DNA of 64,000 nucleotides from Micromonospora lupini str. Lupac 08 (GTDB lineage Bacteria > Actinomycetota > Actinomycetes > Mycobacteriales > Micromonosporaceae). The stretch is taken from NCBI RefSeq assembly GCF_000297395.2, contig NZ_HF570108.1:5263196-5327195 (forward strand), in the 5' to 3' direction. Positions 1 through 7,882 of the stretch are shown here, in pieces. A program made the translations under genes and the position numbers. Position 1 is the stretch's first letter, and each line of letters opens with the position of its first letter. The notes under the pieces are model-generated. The model had not been told where the DNA came from and did no database searches. It was given only the letters and a program-made list of their open reading frames with translations.

Positions 1-2546
1 AAGACCGTCTCCGGGTTGAACAGGTGCAGCTCACCCTCGCGGCGCCACTGGTACTCGCCGCCGACCTCCAGTCGGTCGGAGGTGGCGGCGCCGGCCGGCG
101 GCCAGGCCAGCGCGTGCCGGGCGGCCACCTCGGCGTGCACACCGGCCAGCCCGACGCCGCCGATCCGGCTCGGGGTGCCCCGGAAGTAACGGTCGATCAG
201 CCGGGTGTCCAGGCCGACCGCCTCGAAGACCTGCGCACCGCAGTACGACGAGACAGTCGAGATGCCCATCTTGGACATGATCTTCAGGACGCCCTTGCCG
301 AGCGCCTTGGCGTAGTTGCGCACCGCGGCGGCGGGCTGCACACCGGCCAGCGCGCCCGTGGTGATCATGTCCTCCACCGACTCGAACGCCAGGTACGGGT
401 TGACCGCCGCCGCGCCGTACCCGATCAGGACCGCCGCGTGGTGCACCTCGCGGCAGTCGCCGGACTCCACGATCAGCGCCGCCTGGGTACGGGTCTGCTC
501 CCGCACCAGGTGCTGGTGCACGGCGGCGGTGAGCAGCAGCGACGGGATCGGCGCGAGATCGGCGTTGGAGTCCCGGTCGGAGAGCACCAGGATGCGGACG
601 CCGTCCTCGATGGCCTCGGAGACGTGCCGGCAGATCTCGATCAGCCGCGCCTTGATCCCGGCGGCGCCCTCGCGGATCCGGTACAGCCCGGAGACCCGCA
701 CCGCCTTGAAGCCGGGCAGGTCGCCGTCCTCGTCGATGGAGAGGATCTTCGCCAGCTCGTCGTTGTCGAGGATCGGGTGCGGCAGCACGATCTGCCGACA
801 GCTCGCGGCACTCGGGTCGAGCAGGTTGCCCTCCGGCCCGATCGTCGACGCCAGGCTGGTCACCAGCTCCTCCCGGATGGCGTCCAGCGGCGGGTTGGTG
901 ACCTGGGCGAAGAGCTGGTGGAAGTAGTCGTAGAGCAGCCGCGGTCGGGTGGACAGCGGCGAGATCGGGGTGTCCGTGCCCATCGAGCCCAGCGGCTCGG
1001 CCCCGGTACGCGCCATCGGCGCGAGCAGGACCTTCAGCTCCTCCTCGGTGTAGCCGAAGGCCTGCTGGCGACGGCGCACCGAGTCGTGGGTGTAGACGGT
1101 GTGCTCACGGGGCGGCAGGTCGTCCAGCTCGATCAGCCCGGCGTGCAGCCACTCGCCGTACGGCTGCGCGGCGGCCAACTCGGACTTGATCTCGTCGTCG
1201 TGCACGATCCGCCCGGCCACGGTGTCGACCAGGAACATCCGGCCCGGCTGGAGCCGCCCCTTCGCGACCACGTGGGCGGGGTCGAGGTCCAGCACGCCCG
1301 CCTCGGAGCCGAGCACCACGAGGCCGTCGTCGGTCTGCCACCAGCGCCCCGGGCGCAGCCCGTTGCGGTCCAGCACCGCGCCGACGATCTCGCCGTCGGT
1401 GAAGGCCACCGACGCCGGACCGTCCCACGGCTCCATGAGGCTGGCGTGGAAGCGGTAGAAGGCACGCTTCGCCGGATCCATCCCGGGGTCGTTCTCCCAG
1501 GCCTCGGGGATCATCATGAGCACCGCGTGCGGCAGGCTCCGCCCGGCCAGGTGCAGCAGCTCCAGGACCTCGTCGAAGTTCGCCGAGTCGGAGGCGGCAG
1601 GCGTGCAGACCGGGAAGACCCGCCGGATGTTGCCCGGCACGTTCGGCGAGCGCAGCAGCGCCTCGCGGGCCTGCATCCAGTTGCGGTTGCCCCGGATCGT
1701 GTTGATCTCGCCGTTGTGGGCGATGAACCGGTACGGGTGCGCCAGCGGCCAGGACGGGAAGGTGTTGGTGGAGAAGCGGGAGTGCACAAGCGCGATCGCG
1801 CTGTCCACCCGTTCGTCACGCAGGTCGGGGTAGAACGCCGGCAACTGGTCGGGCGTGAGCATGCCCTTGTAGACCATGGTGCGGCTGGACAGCGACGGGA
1901 AGTACGCCGGCACGCCCCGCTCGGCGGTCTCCCGCTCGGCCTGCTTGCGCAGGCAGAAGGCCACCCGGTCCAGCTCGATGCCGCTCAACGCGGAACCCGC
2001 CGGCCCGGCGGGCGAGTCGGTGAGGCGGTGGGCGGCCACGAAGACCTGCCGCACCCGGGGCATGGCCGCCAGGGCGGTGTCGCCGAGCCCCTGCGGTTCG
2101 ATCGGCACGTCCCGCCAGCCGAGCACATCCGCGCCCTCGACCAGCGCGTACTTCTCGACCACCCGACGGGCACGCGCCTCGGCGGCGTCGTCGTCGGGCA
2201 GGAACACCAGGCCCGTGGCGTACTCGCCGGCCGGCGGCAGCGTCACGTCGGCGACCGCCCGCAGGAACACGTCCGGGACCTGGATCATGATGCCCGCGCC
2301 GTCACCGGTGTTGGGCTCCGCGCCCCGGGCGCCACGGTGGTCCAGGCGGCAGAGCGCACCGAGCCCGTTGGCGACGACCGCGTGGGACCGTCGGCCGTGC
2401 ATGTCCGCCACGAAGGCCACACCGCAGGCGTCGTGCTCCTGCGCCGGGTCGTAGAGACCCTGGGCGGGCGGATGGGGGCCGGGCGTAGGGGACGCCTGCG
2501 GGCTGTGCGGGTGCGGCTGTGTCACGTCCGCGTACGGCTGAGCCAC
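1..2546 (-). CDS. gltB: Glutamate synthase (NADPH) large subunit, 3'-truncated by window edge
   Basis: Large subunit of GOGAT: the N-terminal class II glutaminase releases ammonia from glutamine, which is tunnelled to 2-oxoglutarate on the FMN domain. About 848 codons of a roughly 1,500-residue protein are visible, covering the glutaminase domain and the start of the central domain. A GTG start at 2546-2544 follows an AGGAGG ribosome site. A ~40-residue Pro/His-rich propeptide precedes the conserved EHDACGVAFVA segment, so Cys41 should become the N-terminal nucleophile after processing. gltD would be expected beyond the left edge but is not visible. The family is certain; the C-terminal half is unseen. 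Confidence 0.96.
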   Translation of the reverse strand, partial: MAQPYADVTQPHPHSPQASPTPGPHPPAQGLYDPAQEHDACGVAFVADMHGRRSHAVVANGLGALCRLDHRGARGAEPNTGDGAGIMIQVPDVFLRAVADVTLPPAGEYATGLVFLPDDDAAEARARRVVEKYALVEGADVLGWRDVPIEPQGLGDTALAAMPRVRQVFVAAHRLTDSPAGPAGSALSGIELDRVAFCLRKQAERETAERGVPAYFPSLSSRTMVYKGMLTPDQLPAFYPDLRDERVDSAIALVHSRFSTNTFPSWPLAHPYRFIAHNGEINTIRGNRNWMQAREALLRSPNVPGNIRRVFPVCTPAASDSANFDEVLELLHLAGRSLPHAVLMMIPEAWENDPGMDPAKRAFYRFHASLMEPWDGPASVAFTDGEIVGAVLDRNGLRPGRWWQTDDGLVVLGSEAGVLDLDPAHVVAKGRLQPGRMFLVDTVAGRIVHDDEIKSELAAAQPYGEWLHAGLIELDDLPPREHTVYTHDSVRRRQQAFGYTEEELKVLLAPMARTGAEPLGSMGTDTPISPLSTRPRLLYDYFHQLFAQVTNPPLDAIREELVTSLASTIGPEGNLLDPSAASCRQIVLPHPILDNDELAKILSIDEDGDLPGFKAVRVSGLYRIREGAAGIKARLIEICRHVSEAIEDGVRILVLSDRDSNADLAPIPSLLLTAAVHQHLVREQTRTQAALIVESGDCREVHHAAVLIGYGAAAVNPYLAFESVEDMITTGALAGVQPAAAVRNYAKALGKGVLKIMSKMGISTVSSYCGAQVFEAVGLDTRLIDRYFRGTPSRIGGVGLAGVHAEVAARHALAWPPAGAATSDRLEVGGEYQWRREGELHLFNPETV

Positions 2547-2678
2547 CGGGCCTCCTGTCGTCACTCAGGTTGGATCATGGTGGGGACGACGTCGGCCCGT
2601 GGGTCTATTGAGTCTACGTTAGGGCTGGGGGCGCAAGGCCACTCAAGATTGATCACACCGTCCAGAGTCTGGGACGTG

Positions 2679-2684
2679 TAGTCT
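2679..2684 (+). promoter_or_regulatory. -10 hexamer of a leaderless promoter (GNAT gene)
   Basis: TAGTCT lies 6 nt before the GTG at 2691, the spacing expected when transcription begins at the start codon. No ribosome site is present between them. Confidence 0.55.
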
Positions 2685-2690
2685 CGCGCG

Positions 2691-3536
2691 GTGGATTCGG
2701 TGCACAAGGACGTCTTCGACCGGTTGGAACGTTTCTACGACGCGGTGCCTCGCGACGTCGCCGGTGTCGAGGAGCATGGCGGGCTGGTGTTGTTCGTCCG
2801 CGAGGGCGCCGGCTGGCCGTTCTACGCCCGGCCCCGCATCGACGCCACCGAGGCGCCGTCCCTGGCCGACGTGAGTTCGGTGCGGGAGCGCCAGCGGGAG
2901 CTGGGCCTGCCCGAGGCCTTCGAGTGGGTGCACGAGACGAGCCCGGAGCTGCTGGCCGTGGCCCGCTCCGCGGGGCTGAACGTGCTGGAGGCCCCGCTGA
3001 TGGTCCTCGACCCGGCCGCGCTGCCCGACCCGGCGACGCTGTCCGACGTACCGGTGCGGGTGCTGGCGGCCGACGCGCCCGACTTCGCCGCCGACGTGGC
3101 CGCCCGGCGGGCGGTGGCGGCCGTGGCGTTCGGCGCCGCCGGCACCGCGCCCGGCCCGGCCGGACCGGCCGAGCGGGACGCGGCGGTCACCGAGTTGGAA
3201 CTCGCCGCGCTGGACGAGGAGCGGACCCGGATCGCCGACGGCCGGCGGATCTCGGCGCTGGCCGGAACGCCGACCGAGGGCGCGCTGGCCAGCGGCATGG
3301 CGATGCGCGTGGACGACGTCGCGGAGATCGCCGGGGTGGCCACCCTGCCGGCCGCCCGCCGTCGCGGCATGGGCGCCGCGCTGACCGCCACCCTCGCCCG
3401 CGAACTGCTCGCCGCCGGCACCGGCCTCGTCTTCCTCTCCGCGGGCAGCGACGAGATCGCCCGGGTCTACCTGCGGGTCGGCTTCCGCCGCATCGGCACC
3501 GCCTGCATCGCCGAACCCACCGCCCTGCTCCCCTGA
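2691..3536 (+). CDS. GNAT-family N-acetyltransferase
   Basis: A 281-residue protein whose C-terminal third carries the acetyl-CoA-binding GNAT core: a V-A-T-L-P strand followed by the R/G-rich loop A-R-R-R-G-M-G, then a helix and a YLRVGFRR end (about residues 220-270). The N-terminal part resembles the extra N-terminal domain of two-domain actinobacterial GNAT proteins. The substrate cannot be told from sequence. The GTG start at 2691 is supported by a TAGTCT hexamer 6 nt upstream, so the mRNA is probably leaderless. It is divergent from gltB and convergent with the FAD monooxygenase gene. Confidence 0.85.
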   Translation: MDSVHKDVFDRLERFYDAVPRDVAGVEEHGGLVLFVREGAGWPFYARPRIDATEAPSLADVSSVRERQRELGLPEAFEWVHETSPELLAVARSAGLNVLEAPLMVLDPAALPDPATLSDVPVRVLAADAPDFAADVAARRAVAAVAFGAAGTAPGPAGPAERDAAVTELELAALDEERTRIADGRRISALAGTPTEGALASGMAMRVDDVAEIAGVATLPAARRRGMGAALTATLARELLAAGTGLVFLSAGSDEIARVYLRVGFRRIGTACIAEPTALLP

Positions 3537-3541
3537 GCCGC

Positions 3542-3631
3542 TTCGACGACCTGAGCCGCCCCGATGGCCTGCGTGGCGCGGACGGCCTGAGCCGCCCCGA
3601 CGGCCTGAACCGCGCGGACGACCTGAGTGGC
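3542..3631. repeat. Five degenerate 18-bp tandem units between convergent genes
   Basis: Five 18-bp units of the type (C/G)nnGACGGCCTGAGCCGC fill almost all of the 103-bp gap between the GNAT stop and the FAD monooxygenase stop. Units 1, 3 and 4 share the GACCTGAGCCGC or GGCCTGAACCGC core. Because 18 is a multiple of 3, the units read as an (S/N)RPDGL-like hexapeptide in one + frame, so this may be the remnant of a repeated C-terminal tail. Confidence 0.75.
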
Positions 3632-3639
3632 ACGGGCCG

Positions 3640-4827
3640 TCAGGCCGGTGGCCGCCACTGGGCCGCGGAGGCGGCGGCGCTGGACAGCAGCCGCGAGTTG
3701 ATCGTCCCGAGCGCGGCGTCGCGGGCGCGCAGCGCCAACCGGCCCCGGGTCTGGAGCACCGCCGACATACGCCGGGTCTGGCGGACCACCGTCGCCGCGC
3801 GGGGACGGCGCACCCGGTCGTACGTCTGCACGGCGTCGGGCAGGCGCGCCTCGCGCAGCAGCGAGGCGAGCGTCGCGGCGTCCTCGAAGGCGAGGCAGGC
3901 GCCCTGGCCGAGGTGCGGCGGCATGGCGTGCGCCGCGTCGCCGAGCAGCACCACCCCGCCCGGTCCGACTCCGAAGCCGTAGGCGCGGGGCAACGGGCGC
4001 AGCTCGCGGACCTCCTGCTGTACGAGGTCGCTCGGGTCGGTGGCGTCGAGCAGCGCGGCGATCGGCGCCGGCCAGCCGGCGTACCAGCGGCGCAGGAGGG
4101 CGAGCTGGGTCTCCGGCGGCTCGGGGCGGGGCGCGCCGGCGGCGGTGGCCACCCAGTAGATGCCACCCCGGCTGGAACCACCCGAGGAGCCACGCTCGCC
4201 AAGCGAGGCGGCCACGAACCGGTAGCCCGCGCCGAGCACCTCGCCGGCGATCGGCTGGTCGGCGGGCAGCCGGGGCGCCCGGTACCAGGGGATTACAGCC
4301 CGCCAGGCCGCGCAGCCGGAGCTGACCACACCGGACTCGGGGGCCAGTTGGCGACGGATGACGCTGTCCGTACCGTCCGCCGCGACCACCAGGTCGGCCT
4401 CGATGGTGTGCCGCCCGTCGTTGACCCCGGGGCGTTCGCCCGGCTCGACGCGGACGTGGCGCACGGTCACCCCGGTACGCAGCTCGACCCGGTCACCGAG
4501 GCCGGCGATCAACGCGTCGTGCAGATCCTCCCGGTGCACCACCACCGGCATCCGGTCGGCCGGCGTCGGCCGGGGTTGCACCAGCCAGTGCCCGTCCGGA
4601 CGGCGGACCCCACCGTCGGGCAGCGGGGTGGCGATGGCGGCGAGACCGGCGCCGAGGCCGAGGGCCTGCAACGCGCGGACGCCGTTGGGCCAGAGCACCA
4701 CGGCGGTCGGCTCGGGGCGGACCCGTTCGGCGCGGTCCAGCAGGGTGACCTGCCAACCCGAACGGGCCAGCGCGCCGGCGACCGCGAGGCCTCCGACCCC
4801 GGCGCCGACCACCACCGCGCTTCGCAT
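3640..4827 (-). CDS. FAD-dependent monooxygenase (UbiH/PHBH-like)
   Basis: A 395-residue flavoprotein of the aromatic hydroxylase type. The N-terminal Rossmann fold has G-A-G-V-G-G at residues 8-13 followed by an acidic strand end (LLDRAE). A DG motif sits near the middle (VVAADGTDSVIR), and the second FAD motif GDAAHAMPPHLGQG lies near residue 300. Such enzymes use NAD(P)H and O2 to hydroxylate or epoxidise small aromatics. The substrate is unknown and no pathway genes are adjacent. ATG start at 4827-4825; lgt ends 15 bp upstream of that start codon, so the two may be co-transcribed. Confidence 0.9.
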   Translation of the reverse strand: MRSAVVVGAGVGGLAVAGALARSGWQVTLLDRAERVRPEPTAVVLWPNGVRALQALGLGAGLAAIATPLPDGGVRRPDGHWLVQPRPTPADRMPVVVHREDLHDALIAGLGDRVELRTGVTVRHVRVEPGERPGVNDGRHTIEADLVVAADGTDSVIRRQLAPESGVVSSGCAAWRAVIPWYRAPRLPADQPIAGEVLGAGYRFVAASLGERGSSGGSSRGGIYWVATAAGAPRPEPPETQLALLRRWYAGWPAPIAALLDATDPSDLVQQEVRELRPLPRAYGFGVGPGGVVLLGDAAHAMPPHLGQGACLAFEDAATLASLLREARLPDAVQTYDRVRRPRAATVVRQTRRMSAVLQTRGRLALRARDAALGTINSRLLSSAAASAAQWRPPA

Positions 4828-4842
4828 CGGTGCCGCCCCCGC

Positions 4843-6045
4843 TCAGCTGTCCCGGTCGGCGGGGCGTACGCCGGCGGCGTCGGCCCGGTCGGCGTCGCGC
4901 GCCTCCCGCGTCTCGTCCGCCGGCCCGTCGGCGCGCGTGCTGACTGCCCCGTCGTCGGACGTCTCGTCGTCCGGCTCGTCGTCGAGCGGCTCGGCGCCCT
5001 CGGGGCGTACCCCGTCGGCCGGCTCCGGTGGTGCCACGCCGGTGTCCCGCCAGGTGTCGTACTGCTCCTCGCTGACCACCCGGTAACCCTCCGGGGCGGC
5101 GGCGCGCGCGCTGGTCTGGCCTTCGGAGATGTCGACCTGGGACAGGTCGGACGTGGTGGGCGGCGTGGGGGTGGCCGCCACGCCGATCGGGATCAGGTAC
5201 TCCCGGGGGCCGCGGACCCGCACGAAGTAGATCAACGCGCCGAGGAAGACCAGGGCGGCGGTCCAGACATTGAGGCGTACGCCGAAGATCTGGTTCGCCT
5301 CGTCGGTGCGCATCAGCTCGATCCAGAACCGGCCGGCGGTGTAGCCCATCACGTACAGCGCGAACGCCCGGCCCCGCCCGAGCCGCAACCGCCGGTCCAG
5401 GACGAGGACCAGTGCGACGACGCCGAGGTTCCACAGCGCCTCGTAGAGGAACGTCGGGTGGTAGAGGCCGGGTTCGAGGATCGGCTGCCCGGCGTCGTCC
5501 CGCAGCGCGTGCCCCGGGTTGTCCGGATCCATCCGGTGGATCTCCAGACCCCACGGCAGCGTCGTACGGCCGCCGAACAGCTCGTTGTTGAACCAGTTGC
5601 CGAGCCGCCCGATCGCCTGGGCCAGCGGCAACCCCGGCGCGAGCGCGTCGGCCACCACGCCGAACGGAATGCCGAGCTGCCGGGCCGCGATGAACGCGCC
5701 GACCGCGCCACCGGCCACGGCGCCCCAGATGCCGAGGCCGCCCTCCCAGATGTAGAACGCCTTCAGCGGTTCGCCACCGGCGCCGAAGTACTTCTCCGGG
5801 GAGGTGATCACGTGGTAGATCCGGGCCCCGATGATGCCCGCGGGCACCGCCCAGACGGCGATGTCGAGCACCGCGCCCGGAGCGACGCCGCGCTGACGCA
5901 GGCGGCGCTCGGTCACCCAGCAGGCCACCACGATGCCGGCGATGATGCACAGCGCGTACGCCCGGAGCGGGAACGGCCCGAGCTGCCAGACGGCGGTGCT
6001 GGGACTGGGCAGGGCCGCCTGGGGGGACAGCGAGGCGATGGTCAC
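4843..6045 (-). CDS. lgt: Prolipoprotein diacylglyceryl transferase
   Basis: Lgt moves diacylglycerol from phosphatidylglycerol onto the lipobox Cys of preprolipoproteins in the cytoplasmic membrane. The frame shows a multi-span membrane protein with the Lgt signature region (QAIGRLGNWFNNELFG) and YHPTFLYE. A charged, Ala/Asp/Glu-rich cytoplasmic tail of over 100 residues follows the last membrane span, a known actinobacterial extension. An upstream in-frame codon exists at 6084, but GTG at 6045-6043 is preferred: a TAGCGT hexamer lies 8 nt before it and the protein then begins VTIASLSPQ. lspA, the next enzyme of the pathway, is at 44.4-45.0 kb. Confidence 0.96.
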   Translation of the reverse strand: MTIASLSPQAALPSPSTAVWQLGPFPLRAYALCIIAGIVVACWVTERRLRQRGVAPGAVLDIAVWAVPAGIIGARIYHVITSPEKYFGAGGEPLKAFYIWEGGLGIWGAVAGGAVGAFIAARQLGIPFGVVADALAPGLPLAQAIGRLGNWFNNELFGGRTTLPWGLEIHRMDPDNPGHALRDDAGQPILEPGLYHPTFLYEALWNLGVVALVLVLDRRLRLGRGRAFALYVMGYTAGRFWIELMRTDEANQIFGVRLNVWTAALVFLGALIYFVRVRGPREYLIPIGVAATPTPPTTSDLSQVDISEGQTSARAAAPEGYRVVSEEQYDTWRDTGVAPPEPADGVRPEGAEPLDDEPDDETSDDGAVSTRADGPADETREARDADRADAAGVRPADRDS

Positions 6046-6053
6046 GGGTGCAC

Positions 6054-6059
6054 ACGCTA
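6054..6059 (-). promoter_or_regulatory. -10 hexamer of lgt (leaderless)
   Basis: TAGCGT on the minus strand, 8 nt before the chosen GTG start of lgt. It argues against the longer start at 6084, which lies upstream of this hexamer. Confidence 0.5.
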
Positions 6060-6132
6060 CCGCTGCGCACCCCCGCAGCGGCACCCCGGGCCGCCGCGCG
6101 CGGATCCCGATGACTTCTGGTTTGCGCCGCCG

Positions 6133-6138
6133 TACGCT
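6133..6138 (+). promoter_or_regulatory. -10 hexamer of Nudix gene (leaderless)
   Basis: TACGCT lies 8 nt before the ATG at 6147. Together with the lgt hexamer it forms a compact divergent pair of leaderless promoters in about 100 bp. Confidence 0.5.
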
Positions 6139-6146
6139 CTTTGTCC

Positions 6147-6746
6147 ATGAGCGCGCTCACCTGGGCGGTCGCCGCGGTCGTCACCGACGACACCGGCCGG
6201 GTGCTGCTCTGCCGCCAGGGCCGGGGCCAGCGCCGGTACGCGTTGCCCGGCGGCCGGCTGCGACCGGCGGAGAGCCCGGTGCGGGCGGCGCTGCGGGACA
6301 TCCGCGCCGAGATCGGCTGGGAGATCGACCTGGTGGACCTGGTGGGCGTCTACCACCTCGGCGGCCCGACGACGCACGCGCGGGCCGGGCGGGCCGGGCC
6401 GCTGCCGGACATCCTGGTGCACGTGTTCCGCGCGCGTGCCGCCGAGGGGCGACCGAACGCCGAGCCGCCGCCGGGCTGCCGGCTGTCCTGGCACACCCCC
6501 GGCGCGCTACCCGAGGCCGTCACCCCGCTCACCCGGGCGGCCGTCACCGACGCGCTCGCCGGCCGCTCCGGCGTCCTGCGGAGCGTCCTCCGCTCACCAG
6601 ACACCGCCGACGAAGGCCAGCCAACCGACGCAGGCCGCCCGACCGACGAAGGCCGCCCGGCTGAGGATCACGATGGGCGGCCGAGGGCTGGGCAACCGCC
6701 GGAGCAGCGCGGCGAAGCGCCCGCGGACCCCTCCCTCCTGCCCTGA
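6147..6746 (+). CDS. Nudix hydrolase-like protein with atypical Nudix box
   Basis: The N-terminal ~135 residues have the Nudix fold: WAVAAVVTDDTGRVLLCRQ, then YALPGGRL. The box has the G-x5-E-x7 frame followed by R-D-I-R-A-E-I-G-W, so the canonical R-E-U-x-E-E has Asp for the first Glu and Ala for the first Glu of the metal-binding pair. Metal binding and catalysis may be altered or lost. The last ~50 residues are low-complexity (repeated TDEGRP). ATG 6147 is chosen over the upstream TTG at 6141 because of the TACGCT hexamer. Confidence 0.85.
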   Translation: MSALTWAVAAVVTDDTGRVLLCRQGRGQRRYALPGGRLRPAESPVRAALRDIRAEIGWEIDLVDLVGVYHLGGPTTHARAGRAGPLPDILVHVFRARAAEGRPNAEPPPGCRLSWHTPGALPEAVTPLTRAAVTDALAGRSGVLRSVLRSPDTADEGQPTDAGRPTDEGRPAEDHDGRPRAGQPPEQRGEAPADPSLLP

Positions 6747-6769
6747 GCTTTGTATTGCCCTCCGACGCC

Positions 6770-6805
6770 GCGTTGGTCCCCGGCGTCGCGTTGGTCCCCG
6801 GCGCC
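6770..6805. repeat. Two copies of an 18-bp direct repeat
   Basis: GCGTTGGTCCCCGGCGTC occurs at 6770-6787 and again at 6788-6805 with one base changed (GCC at the end). It lies just after the Nudix stop. No function is evident. Confidence 0.7.
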
Positions 6806-6884
6806 GATTGCCGCTGGTGCCGGCCACGCATGGGCCAGCACGAGTCGTGGTAGCGCGCCCCCCGGCAGACCGCACACATGCTGG

Positions 6885-6934
6885 AGAGCGGTATACCTGT
6901 GAGTCATATCTATGACTCACAGGTATACCGCTCT
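6885..6934. repeat. Perfect 24-bp inverted repeat with 2-bp centre
   Basis: The arm at 6885-6908 begins AGAGCGGTATACCTG and is repeated exactly in reverse complement at 6911-6934, separated by TC. It sits in the 331-bp convergent gap (6747-7077) between the Nudix gene and trpA, with no gene in it. It could form a 24-bp hairpin on either strand (bidirectional terminator without a U-tract) or be a protein-binding site; GTATAC and TGAGTCA sub-motifs are included. The rest of the gap shows only the 18-bp tandem repeat. Confidence 0.9.
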
Positions 6935-7077
6935 TGAGGAAACGGCACGCCCGGCGGCTCACGTCATGCGTTGAGCCGGTCGGTCCACCTCTGCCGGGCC
7001 GCGCCACGAACCGGGCGTGCCAGCGCAGAGGGCAGCTGCGGGGGCAGGCCCGGCAGCGAAAGTCCCAGCGAGATGGC

Positions 7078-7881
7078 TCAGCGGGCGGGGTTGCGGACGC
7101 CCTCGGCGAGTTCGGCGCTCAGCGTGCGCAGCGCGGCCAGCCCCTCGGCCTCGGAGGGGGCATCGAGCACGCAACGGACGAGTGCGCTGCCGACGATCAC
7201 CCCGTCGGCGTAGCCGGCGACGGTGCTGGCCTGCGCGCCGGTGCCCACGCCCAGGCCGACACCGACGGGCAGGTCGGTGACCGCCCGCACCCGCGAGACC
7301 AGCGTGGGGGCGGCGTCGGAGGTACGCGCCCGGGCGCCGGTCACCCCCATCACGGCGGTGGCGTAGACGAAGCCCCGGCAGTTGTCCACCGTCATCGCCA
7401 CCCGGGCGTCGGTGGACGACGGCGACACCAGGAAGGTGCGGTCCAGGCCGTGCGCGTCAGAGGCGGCCAGCCACTCGGCCGCCTCGTCGGGGATGAGGTC
7501 CGGCGTGATCAGGCCGGTGCCGCCGGCGGCGGCGAGGTCGCGGGCGAACACGTCCACGCCGTACCGCTCGATGGGGTTCCAGTAGGTCATCGTGACGACC
7601 GGCGTGCCGGTCGCCGCGACCGCTTCGATGATGCGCAGCGTGTCGGCCGTGCGGACGCCGCCGGCCAGCGCGATGTCGCTGGCCTTCTGGATGACCGGGC
7701 CGTCCATCACCGGATCGGAGTACGGGATCTCCACCTCGATGACGTCGACGCCGGCCTCGACCATCGCCGTCATGGCCGCGATGCTGCCCTTGACGGTCGG
7801 GAACCCGGCCGGCATGCAGCCCACCAGCACGGCCCGCCCGTCGGCCCGCGCCTTGTCGAAGGCCACCCCGATGCGGCTCAT
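7078..7881 (-). CDS. trpA: Tryptophan synthase alpha subunit
   Basis: Cleaves indole-3-glycerol phosphate to indole and glyceraldehyde-3-phosphate; indole passes to TrpB. The 267-residue TIM barrel carries the catalytic pair Glu49 and Asp60 within E-V-E-I-P-Y-S-D-P-V-M-D-G-P. The phosphate-binding glycines (VGLGVGTGAQ and VIVGSALV) are present. The ATG at 7881-7879 follows the trpB stop by one base, so translation is coupled. It is the last gene of the trpC-trpB-trpA set. Confidence 0.98.
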   Translation of the reverse strand: MSRIGVAFDKARADGRAVLVGCMPAGFPTVKGSIAAMTAMVEAGVDVIEVEIPYSDPVMDGPVIQKASDIALAGGVRTADTLRIIEAVAATGTPVVTMTYWNPIERYGVDVFARDLAAAGGTGLITPDLIPDEAAEWLAASDAHGLDRTFLVSPSSTDARVAMTVDNCRGFVYATAVMGVTGARARTSDAAPTLVSRVRAVTDLPVGVGLGVGTGAQASTVAGYADGVIVGSALVRCVLDAPSEAEGLAALRTLSAELAEGVRNPAR

Positions 7882-7882
7882 C

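Noticed and set aside
24..2681. Very long open frame on the + strand across gltB
   Set aside because: It is antisense to a clear glutamate synthase. Its product is an Arg/Gly/Val/His-rich string without domains, as expected from GC-rich codon positions.
3913..6150. 745-codon + frame opposite the FAD monooxygenase and lgt
   Set aside because: Antisense shadow of two recognised genes; no domain or ribosome site.
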